Assembly: GCA_963698645.1 (NCBI GenBank)
Contig: CAVORP010000007.1
Location: forward strand, 310,001-374,000
Direction of reading: 5' to 3'
DNA: 64,000 bases
Source: Ovoidimarina sp963698645
GTDB lineage: Bacteria; Pseudomonadota; Alphaproteobacteria; Rhodobacterales; Rhodobacteraceae
The notes beneath the pieces are model-generated. The model was not told the DNA's origin, ran no database searches, and worked only from the letters and a program-made list of their open reading frames with translations. How positions within the stretch are numbered: the stretch's first letter is position 1; each line of letters begins with the position of its first letter. Both the position numbers and the translations under genes were made by a program. This document shows positions 57,463-64,000 of the stretch, piece after piece.

Positions 57463-57640
57463 GGTCCATCCCCCGGACTTTCGCGTGCTCCGGCCATCCG
57501 GAGACAGAAGAAAGACCAGCCTTTTTTCAGAAATCGAACACCAGCAATGGCGATCTGTCAACTTTGATTTACATTCAAGAATCCATGATTATTGACATCA
57601 TGACAGGACCGGAACCGCGGCGATCCGGCAGGAACAGGGT

Positions 57641-58258
57641 CTATTCGAACCCGTCGTCGCGGGCGCGAAGCGCGGCCTGTGTGCGGTTCCTGACGCCCAG
57701 TTTTCCAAGGATTTTCTTGACGTGAAGTTTGACCGTGACCTCCCGCAGGTCCAGGTCGCGGGCGATTTCCTTGTTGGACTTGCCGGCGCAGAGCCCGCGC
57801 AGGGCCTGAACCTCGCGTCCGGTCAGGCCGCAATAGGATTTTGGCCGTGTCACCGCGTTGGCGCCCACCGAGATATCGACCGGGAAGTACCGCTCGCCCG
57901 AAAGAACGAATCGGACCGCGTTGACCATCGTGTCGGCGGAGAGCGATTTCGGAAAGAACCCGGCCGCGCCCACACGCATGGCCTCTTTCGCGACATCGGG
58001 TTTGGCCACGCCCGACATGAGCGCGAATCGCGTGGCGGGAAACGCCCCCGCCGCGCGCTGAAGCCCGGTGAGCCCGTCCATGCCCGGCATGTGATAATCG
58101 AGAATGGTGAGATCGAAGACGAAATCGCCCCGCAGTTTCGCGATGCTTTCGTCAAGGGTCGAGGCGGTGGCGACGGAGAACCCGTCGGCCCGCGCCAGAT
58201 AGGCCGCGATCGTGTCCCGCACCAGGTCGTGATCGTCCGCGATGAGAATTCGGGGCAT
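57641..58258 (-). CDS. Response regulator, NarL/LuxR type
   Basis: Receiver domain with the phospho-acceptor Asp54 in TILDYHMPG, preceded by ADDHD, then a helix-turn-helix of the LuxR type (GLTGREVQALRGLCAGKSNK, VTVKLHVKKILGKL). 205 residues, intact. It is divergent from the gene pair encoding a periplasmic molybdopterin-fold protein and a hybrid histidine kinase, whose HPt domain could feed it (inference). Palindromes in the intergenic region could be its binding sites. Confidence 0.92.
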   Translation of the reverse strand: MPRILIADDHDLVRDTIAAYLARADGFSVATASTLDESIAKLRGDFVFDLTILDYHMPGMDGLTGLQRAAGAFPATRFALMSGVAKPDVAKEAMRVGAAGFFPKSLSADTMVNAVRFVLSGERYFPVDISVGANAVTRPKSYCGLTGREVQALRGLCAGKSNKEIARDLDLREVTVKLHVKKILGKLGVRNRTQAALRARDDGFE

Positions 58259-58304
58259 CCCGTGCTCCTTGATCTTTGCCCGGCCACTGCATGACGTGTT
58301 GGCA

Positions 58305-58332
58305 GGCCGGCCCGGTCTGAACCGGCCCGGCC
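58305..58332. repeat. GC-rich near-perfect inverted repeat in a divergent promoter region
   Basis: Arms GGCCGGCCCGGT (58305-58316) and ACCGGCCCGGCC (58321-58332) pair over 12 bases with one mismatch; loop CTGA. Lies between the divergent response regulator and the molybdopterin-fold gene, with no T-run on either side. Operator or RNA hairpin; undecided. Confidence 0.5.
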
Positions 58333-58347
58333 TATCCTTTCGGATAG
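58332..58347. promoter_or_regulatory. Palindrome CTATCC-N4-GGATAG, candidate response regulator site
   Basis: Perfect 6-base arms CTATCC (58332-58337) and GGATAG (58342-58347) around TTTC, directly beside the GC-rich inverted repeat and 75 bases upstream of the 58423 start. NarL/LuxR-type regulators bind short palindromes of this kind; the response regulator gene is next door. Assignment is inference. Confidence 0.45.
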
Positions 58348-58378
58348 TGACCTATGCCCATGCTTCACCGGTTCTCAG

Positions 58379-58399
58379 TAAAGACGGGTTAAAGACGGG
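58379..58399. repeat. Direct repeat of TAAAGACGGG
   Basis: Two copies, 58379-58388 and 58390-58399, 11 bases apart, just upstream of the 58423 start codon. Spacing of one helical turn fits a protein-binding site on one DNA face; it also lies where the leader would be. Confidence 0.45.
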
Positions 58400-58422
58400 C
58401 AAATTCTTGCATGGAGATCGTC

Positions 58423-58902
58423 ATGTCGCCCGTATTTCGCGCCCTCCTCGGGGCCTGCCTTGTCATTCTCGTCGCTCTGGGGCCTGCCCGCGCCGCAGAT
58501 CCGGCCCTGTCCGTCCTGTCGCGCGACGGTCGGAGCAGCGTCTATTCGCTGGCCGAATTGGATGCGATGCCGCAGGCGGAGGTCCGGACCAGGACGATCT
58601 GGACCGACGGGGTGGTGGAGTTCACGGGCGTGGCGCTGGCCGATATCCTGGCGCGCGCGGGGGCGGAGGGCACCACGCTGCGGCTGACCGCGCTGAACGA
58701 CTATTCGGTCGAGATGCCCCTGCCGGGCGCGGCGGACCGGTTTCCAATCGTGGCCACCCGGATGAACGGCGCCGAGATGCCGGTGCGCGACAAGGGGCCG
58801 TTCTGGCTCGTCTATCCCTATGACGCGGCACCCGAGTTCCGGACCGAGACGGTCTATTCCCGCTCTGTCTGGCAACTTCGGCAACTCTCCGTGGTGGAAT
58901 GA
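58423..58902 (+). CDS. Periplasmic molybdopterin-fold protein, likely sensory
   Basis: A 159-residue secreted protein (signal MSPVFRALLGACLVILVALG ending ARA). The mature part matches the sulfite-oxidase-type molybdopterin fold: VVEFTGVALADILARAGAEG, LTALNDYSVEMPL, RFPIVATRMNG, RDKGPFWLVYPYD. The mature protein has no cysteine, so the thiolate that ligates molybdenum in YedY or sulfite oxidase is absent. ATG 58423 was preferred over 58411 because GGAG lies 7 bases upstream. It sits 25 bases before the hybrid kinase gene, suggesting an accessory sensor role. Confidence 0.8.
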   Translation: MSPVFRALLGACLVILVALGPARAADPALSVLSRDGRSSVYSLAELDAMPQAEVRTRTIWTDGVVEFTGVALADILARAGAEGTTLRLTALNDYSVEMPLPGAADRFPIVATRMNGAEMPVRDKGPFWLVYPYDAAPEFRTETVYSRSVWQLRQLSVVE

Positions 58903-58927
58903 GCGCGGGCGGGGCGGAGCAAGGGGC

Positions 58928-61462
58928 ATGACAAGGCAACTGATCATCTATGCGCTGATTGCCGGGCTTCTGGTCCTTCTGGGCCTGATGGGGGCGAAGC
59001 TTCCGCGCGACCTGCGCGCACTGTCCACCGCCGAGACCGACAATACCCAGTGGACGATCGTTCAGGCAGAAACCGAATTTGCCAATCTGAGCGCGGCGCT
59101 CGCGCAGGAGCAAAGCCGCGCCGTGCCGGACAGCGATGCCCTGCGCCTGCGAACCGATATCGCGCTGAGCCGGCTTGGCCTGATCCGCGAGGGCCGCAAC
59201 CGGGGTCTGTGGGCCGGCAACGAGGACGCGACGCGCATCCTTGCGATGCTTGACGATTTCGCCGGCGACGCGGTGGCCATCGTCGACCGTCCCGGCGCCC
59301 TTACGATGGAGGATGTGGACCGCCTGCGCGAGATCACCGACGCGGCCCGGCCCGATGTGCGGCGGCTTGCCGTGCTTGGTCTGACGCTTGGCGCCGCCGC
59401 CGAGGAGGCCCGGCGCGAGGCGTTCGCACAGCAGTTGCGCCGGATCGGGGCCGTGGCGATGGTCCTTCTGACCTCGCTGACCGCCGCGCTTCTGTTCCTC
59501 GACCGGGTTCTGGTCGGCATGCGCCGGAAGGATGCCGAGATACGCGCCACGACCGAGCGGCTTGCCGCCACCGTCGCGGCCTCGCTTGACGGGATCATCA
59601 TCGCCGACGGGAGCGGGACGATCGTCGATTACAACGCGGCGGCCGCGCGCATCTTCGGCTGGAACCGCGACGAGATACTGGGCTGCAAGTTGGAACATAC
59701 AATCGTGCCGCACGACAAGCGCGCGGCCCATGCAACAGGCATGGCGCGCTATCTTGCCACCGGCACGCGACATGTCATCGACGGAGGACGAATGGAAATG
59801 ACAGCATTGCGCAAGACCGGCGAGGAATTTCCGGTGGAACTGAACATCACATCGGCGCGGCGGGATGGCAGCGAGTTGTTCATCGCCTATCTGCGCGACA
59901 TCAGCCAGCGCAAGATCAACGAGCGGGAGCTTATCGACGCCCGCGACCGGGCCGAAAGCGCGGACCGGGCGAAATCGCAGTTCCTGACGGTGAAGAGCCA
60001 CGAGATGCGGACGCCGCTGAACGGCATCCTTGGCGTGCTCGACCTGTTGAAGACCACGGCGCTGGACAAGACGCAGGAACGCTTTGTCGAGGTCGCGGCG
60101 GCTTCGGGCGAGATCCTGCTGGAGAATGTCAACGAGGCGCTGGATATCACCCGGATCGAGTCCGGCGTGATGTCGCTGTCGCCGACCGTGTTCCCGCTTC
60201 GGGCGACGGTGTTTCGCGTGGCAGATGTGCTGCGGACGCTGGCGCTTGAAAAGGGGCTGACGCTGGTGGTGGATTTCGACCCCTCGATGGACCGGCAGTT
60301 CCATGCGGATGGCGGGCGGATCAACCAGATCCTGACCAACCTGGTCGGCAATGCGATCAAGTTCACCGAAACCGGGGGGATCACGCTGGAGGTCCGGGGG
60401 ATACACGGCCCCGATGAGACCGTCGCGACATTCGCGGTGCACGATACCGGCCCCGGCATTCCGGCTGACCGGCTGGAGGACATCTTCGCCGATTTCATCG
60501 CGCTTGCCCGGTCGGGCGGGCGGCAGACGCGCGGTGACGGGCTTGGCCTGTCGATCTCGCGCAAGGTCGCGCGGCTCATGGGCGGCGATCTCAAGGCCGA
60601 GAGCCTGTCCGGGGCGGGCAGTGTCTTCACCCTCACGGTGCCGTTGGAGCGCGTCCGGCCCGAGGAGCCCGACGGCGCGCCCGAACAGCCGCCCGTATCC
60701 GTGGCGGTCTCTGCGTCCGTCTCGCCGAAACGGGTGCTGATCGTCGAGGATAACGCCATCAACCGGTCGGTCCTGCGCGAGATGCTTGCGAAATTCGGGC
60801 ATGATGTGTGGGAGGCCGAAGATGGGCAGAAGGGCGTGGCGACGGCGGAGGAGAGCCGGTTCGACCTTATCATCATGGATATCAGCATGCCGGTGATGGA
60901 CGGGATCGAGGCCACCCGGCGGATCCGCGCCGGGGGCGGCCCCAACACGGCGACCTATATCCTTGGGCTGACCGCGCATGGGCGCGAGGAATACCGCGTG
61001 AAGGCCACGGAGGCGGGGATGGACGGCTTTTGCACCAAGCCGCTGCGATTGCCGGTTCTGCGGGCCACGCTTGCCGGGATCGGCGCACCCGACGAGGAGG
61101 CCGTGCCCGGGTCCGGCACCCTCGCGCTCGACGTGATCGGCGACCTGCGTCAGACCCTTGGCGACGCGATGACGCGGGCGACGGTGGACCGGTTCTTTGC
61201 CGAACTGGACGCGAGCCTTCCGATGCTGCGCGAGGTATCGCCCGGGGATGCCGATCCGGCGATTTCCGAGACGCTGCACAAGCTGCGGGGCGCGGCGGGG
61301 ATGCTGGGCCTGCAATCGGTGGAACAGGCGATCGACCGGGTCAGCGCAGCCTGCAAGACCACCGACCGCGATGCGTTTGAGGCGGCGTTGGACGAAATCG
61401 GGCCGGTGGCCGCCTCTGCGTCCGAGGCCGTGGTGCGCGCCCTTGGCTGCCCGAAGGGATAG
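58928..61462 (+). CDS. Hybrid sensor histidine kinase with PAS, receiver and HPt domains
   Basis: Intact 844-residue membrane kinase. Order: membrane helix (5-22), periplasmic helical domain (about 28-170), second helix (173-192), PAS (about 215-320), HisKA with His358 in KSHEMRTPLNG, HATPase (ILTNLVGNAIKFTETG, GDGLGLSISRKVARLMGG), receiver with Asp651 in IIMDISMPVMDG, and a C-terminal HPt with His784 in LHKLRGAAGMLG. This is a full His-Asp-His chain ending in an HPt, so the final receiver must be a separate protein; the LuxR-type regulator next door is the obvious candidate. Upstream GCAAGGGGC precedes the ATG. Confidence 0.93.
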   Translation: MTRQLIIYALIAGLLVLLGLMGAKLPRDLRALSTAETDNTQWTIVQAETEFANLSAALAQEQSRAVPDSDALRLRTDIALSRLGLIREGRNRGLWAGNEDATRILAMLDDFAGDAVAIVDRPGALTMEDVDRLREITDAARPDVRRLAVLGLTLGAAAEEARREAFAQQLRRIGAVAMVLLTSLTAALLFLDRVLVGMRRKDAEIRATTERLAATVAASLDGIIIADGSGTIVDYNAAAARIFGWNRDEILGCKLEHTIVPHDKRAAHATGMARYLATGTRHVIDGGRMEMTALRKTGEEFPVELNITSARRDGSELFIAYLRDISQRKINERELIDARDRAESADRAKSQFLTVKSHEMRTPLNGILGVLDLLKTTALDKTQERFVEVAAASGEILLENVNEALDITRIESGVMSLSPTVFPLRATVFRVADVLRTLALEKGLTLVVDFDPSMDRQFHADGGRINQILTNLVGNAIKFTETGGITLEVRGIHGPDETVATFAVHDTGPGIPADRLEDIFADFIALARSGGRQTRGDGLGLSISRKVARLMGGDLKAESLSGAGSVFTLTVPLERVRPEEPDGAPEQPPVSVAVSASVSPKRVLIVEDNAINRSVLREMLAKFGHDVWEAEDGQKGVATAEESRFDLIIMDISMPVMDGIEATRRIRAGGGPNTATYILGLTAHGREEYRVKATEAGMDGFCTKPLRLPVLRATLAGIGAPDEEAVPGSGTLALDVIGDLRQTLGDAMTRATVDRFFAELDASLPMLREVSPGDADPAISETLHKLRGAAGMLGLQSVEQAIDRVSAACKTTDRDAFEAALDEIGPVAASASEAVVRALGCPKG

Positions 61463-61577
61463 ACCGGCCCGGGCGCGGATCGCACCCGGGATTCCGCATC
61501 ACGAACCGGTGAAGATGCTTGCCAGCCTGGGCGCTGCCTGCCAGACCTCGTGGATCACCGAGATCAGGGAGACGACG

Positions 61578-63142
61578 ATGATCCGCACTGCTGCCACCGC
61601 CTTGTTCGCGACGACCCTTCTGGCGTCCGTCGCCCATGCCGCCGAGTTTCGCTGGGCGGGCACCACGGACCCACAGACCCTTGACCCCCATGCGGTGAAC
61701 TCCGCCCCGGTCCTTGGCTTTCTGAACAACGTCTATGAGGGCCTTGTGCGCCGCGGCAAGGACATGACCGTCGAACCGGCCCTTGCCACGGCATGGGAAC
61801 CGATCGGCGCCGGCGAAGGCTGGCGCTTTACCCTGCGGCAGGGGGTCACGTTCCAGGATGGCAGCGATTTCACCGCCGAGGACGTGCTGTTTTCCTATGA
61901 ACGCGCCTCGGCCGAGGAAAGCGACACGCGGTCGTGGTTCGCGCCCGTATCAGAGGTTCGGGTCGTGGACGATTTCACGGTCGACATCATGACCACCGCG
62001 CCGAACCCGATCTTTCCCGACTCCATCGCGAACTGGATGATCATGGATTCGGGCTGGGCGGCGGCGAACGGGACCGAGCGCCCGGACAAGGAAAACGGCA
62101 ACTATGCCACGCTGAACGCCAATGGCACCGGTGCGTTCCGCGTCACCGAACGGCAGCCCGGCCTGCAAACCGTGCTTGAGCCGTTCGACGGCTGGTGGGG
62201 CGACGCCCGAGCACAACATCACCAAGGCGACCTTTACCCCGATCCAGAACCCGGCCACCGCGGTTGCGGCGCTTCTGTCGGGCGACGTCGACCTGATCAA
62301 CCCGGTGCCGATTCAGGACGCCGCGCGGCTGTCGCAATCGGAGGGCGTGAAGGTCATCCAGGGGATCGAGGCGCGGGTCATCATGCTGGGCTTTGCCCAT
62401 GATCACGAGGCGCTGAAATACGGCGCGAATGCGGGCGATCCGAACCCGTTCCGCGATGTCCGCGTCCGCAATGCCGTGGCCCATGCGGTGAACGTGCCCG
62501 CGATCCTGCAGACGATCATGCGCGGCAATGCCGAACCGGCGAGCCAGCTTGTCTCGCCCGCGATGCGCGGCTACTCGACCGCCCTTGCCGACCGCCCCGC
62601 CTTCGATCCCGACGCGCGCCCGGGCGCTTCTGGCCGAGGCGGGCTATCCCGAGGGGTTCTCGTTCGGGCTGAAATGCCCCAACGACCGCTACCTGAACGA
62701 CGAGGCCGTCTGTCAGGCCGTCGTGGGGATGCTGGCGCAGGTGGGCATCGAGGCACAGCTTGATTCGATGCCGGTGTCGAACTACTGGCCCGAACTTCGC
62801 GCCGATAATTTCGACATGTTCCTCTTGGGCTGGTCGCCGGGCACCTTCGATGCCGAACACCCGATCCGCTTCCTCGCCCATACCCCCAATGACAAGCTGG
62901 GCACATGGAATTTCGGCGGCTATTCCAACGCGCGCGTCGACGCGCTTCTGCCGATGATCCAGTCGGAGATCGACGAGGGCAAGCGTCAGGCGATGCTGGA
63001 CGAGGTCGCGGGGCTTTTGCAGGACGAGGCGGCCTATGTGACGCTCTACGTCCAGCCGCTGGTCTGGGGCGCAAAGTCGAATATCGACCTGACCCAGCGC
63101 CCGGACGATTTCTTTATCCTGCGCTGGGTGACGGTGAACTGA
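61578..63142 (+). CDS. ABC transporter substrate-binding protein, peptide/nickel type (frameshifted)
   Basis: Periplasmic binding protein of the DppA/OppA family, with signal MIRTAATALFATTLLASVAH then AEFRWAGTTDPQTLDPHAVN, GWRFTLRQGVTFQDGSDFTA, GTGAFRVTERQPG and the late LLGWSPGTFDAEHP. AGGGAGA stands 6 bases before ATG 61578. Two extra bases, near 62206 and 62625, must be removed; about 521 residues. No permease or ATPase is visible before the window ends, and the gene behind it is unrelated. Confidence 0.88.
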
Positions 63143-63163
63143 GCGGGGGCGGTTGCCCCGGAG

Positions 63164-63937
63164 ATGAGCAAACCTTCGGCCAATCGGGCAAAGCGCGGAA
63201 AACCGCCGCAGGGTCCGATCCGCGATGCGGACGGCCTCCGCGCGCGGATCGACACCGCCCGGGTGCCGGGCCTCTCGGGGCCGGTGCTGGACCGGGTGCG
63301 GCGCATCCTTCTGGTCCTTGTCGAGGCGCAGCTTTCGCGGGGGGCGAGCGTGGCCGCCGTTCTGGGCGATATCGCGCGGGGCGCGGCGGCGGTGCAGATC
63401 GGCAGCACCGAACTTGCGACCCGCCAGCAGGATGATGCCGCCATGGCCGCCTGCCGCGCGGGGTGCGCCTTTTGCTGCATCCTGACGGGCGAAGATGGCG
63501 GCACGATCACCGAATTCGAGGCCCGCGCGCTGCACGGCGCGCTTGCCCCGCTGGCGGGCGGGCTGGACGGGCGGGCATGGCACCCGCGCGCCTGTCCCGC
63601 GCTTGACCCCGAAACCCGCACCTGCCGCGCCTATGACGCGCGACCGATGATCTGTCGCAGCTATGTCTCGCCCGATGCAGCGGCCTGCGAAAGCATCGCC
63701 GATGGCATTCCCGCCGAAGGTCCGGGGGTTCTGGGCGGGCAGTTGACCTATCTGGCCACTGCTGCGCTGGGCCGGGCGGCGCTGACCGGCACCGCGCGGG
63801 TCCCGGCCTTCAGCCTTGCCGCCCTTGCCGCAGCGGCGGTCGAGGGCAAGGATGCCGAAACGGCGCTCAAGGCGGCCCGTGCCCGGCCCGGTGCGCTTGA
63901 AAAGGAACTCAAGCGCGTCGCGCGCGGATTGGCGTGA
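63164..63937 (+). CDS. YkgJ family cysteine cluster protein
   Basis: A 257-residue intact soluble protein. The cysteines typical of the family are ACRAGCAFCC near residue 100 and CPALDPETRTCRAYDARPMI followed by CRSY, which together bind a metal or Fe-S cluster. It follows the binding-protein gene by 21 bases. Substrate and role are unknown. Confidence 0.85.
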   Translation: MSKPSANRAKRGKPPQGPIRDADGLRARIDTARVPGLSGPVLDRVRRILLVLVEAQLSRGASVAAVLGDIARGAAAVQIGSTELATRQQDDAAMAACRAGCAFCCILTGEDGGTITEFEARALHGALAPLAGGLDGRAWHPRACPALDPETRTCRAYDARPMICRSYVSPDAAACESIADGIPAEGPGVLGGQLTYLATAALGRAALTGTARVPAFSLAALAAAAVEGKDAETALKAARARPGALEKELKRVARGLA

Positions 63938-63951
63938 TCGTGTTGCAGGAC

Positions 63952-64000
63952 TCAGCGTCCGTTGAGTGCCTGATCTTTGCACCAGCCGATCCCGGCCCTT
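63952..64000 (-). CDS. Possible 3' end of a gene running off the right edge
   Basis: On the minus strand a frame ends RAGIGWCKDQALNGR and a TGA at 63954-63952. Only 15 codons are in the window, so the identity cannot be given. Support is the lack of another gene here and plausible codon use. Confidence 0.3.
   Translation of the reverse strand, partial: RAGIGWCKDQALNGR

Noticed and set aside
58622..61315. Very long open frame of about 897 codons on the minus strand, antisense to the hybrid kinase
   Set aside because: High GC removes stop codons from the opposite strand. The translated sequence has no family features and is rich in Arg/His/Gln, while the plus-strand kinase has complete domains.
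61466..61492. CCCGGG inverted repeat after the kinase as a terminator
   Set aside because: The arms pair imperfectly and no T-run follows on either strand, so the evidence is too weak to list it.

Overview
This 64 kb, GC-rich window is a chromosomal segment of an alphaproteobacterium, most likely Rhodobacterales (Rhodobacteraceae). The support is family content and gene order: a class II glutamate-cysteine ligase next to rsmE, the alphaproteobacterial low-complexity DUF4175 family after lysA, a pyrB/pyrC-like pair ahead of plsY, the 44-residue aa3 oxidase subunit IV, a MoeA with an extra N-terminal domain, phaA/phaB, and an AerR/PpaA-like cobalamin protein. I saw no rRNA or tRNA gene, CRISPR array, insertion sequence, prophage or plasmid function. 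No gene-free stretch exceeds 300 bases; the longest gaps (about 250 bases) lie before the ETF-QO gene and between phaA and the EAL gene.

Layout. 1-7 kb: envelope protein OmpA, ubiA, rsmE, two conserved hypotheticals, gshA. 6.8-10.9 kb (minus): a tightly coupled run pyrB, 34-aa membrane peptide, unknown protein, pyrC-like, plsY, DUF805, 88-aa protein, mostly with 1-4 base overlaps. 11-17.3 kb: uracil-DNA glycosylase, moaB, and an RND efflux adaptor/pump pair. 17.3-24.9 kb: DsbD-N protein, AlgH, Sua5, an acyl-CoA dehydrogenase operon, oxidase subunit IV, lipoprotein, AzlCD. 25-29.7 kb: a molybdenum-cofactor operon fdhD, YcxB-like, mobA, mobB, moeA fusion. 29.7-37.8 kb: greA, ETF-QO, a TPR protein, ispE, polyprenyl synthase, tRNA methyltransferase. 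37.9-43.8 kb: DUF465 and LysR, the phaAB operon with a strong upstream palindrome, an EAL protein, tag, a TlpA-like protein. 43.8-49.7 kb: argH, two small lipoproteins, DUF2834, lysA, DUF4175. 49.7-56.2 kb: zinc-ribbon membrane protein, ftsE-ftsX-plsC-PNPOx, accA, glycerate kinase. 56.2-61.5 kb: a sensory island with a cobalamin-binding protein and LuxR-type response regulator on one strand, and a periplasmic molybdopterin-fold protein plus hybrid histidine kinase on the other. 61.6-64 kb: a peptide-type ABC binding protein and a YkgJ-type cysteine cluster protein.

Quality caveat. About 26 genes are split by roughly 50 single-base shifts, mostly repaired by deleting one base. Two more genes have an in-frame TGA. 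Essential genes (accompanied by intact neighbours) are hit as often as dispensable ones, so I treat these as probable sequence errors and give each gene its full extent. The most interesting biology is the 56.6-61.5 kb sensory island, the pyrC-like protein without its metal-binding histidines, the glycosylase that has lost cluster cysteines, the MoeA fusion, the phaA operator-like palindrome, and a two-copy stem-loop repeat near 4.7 and 43.2 kb.
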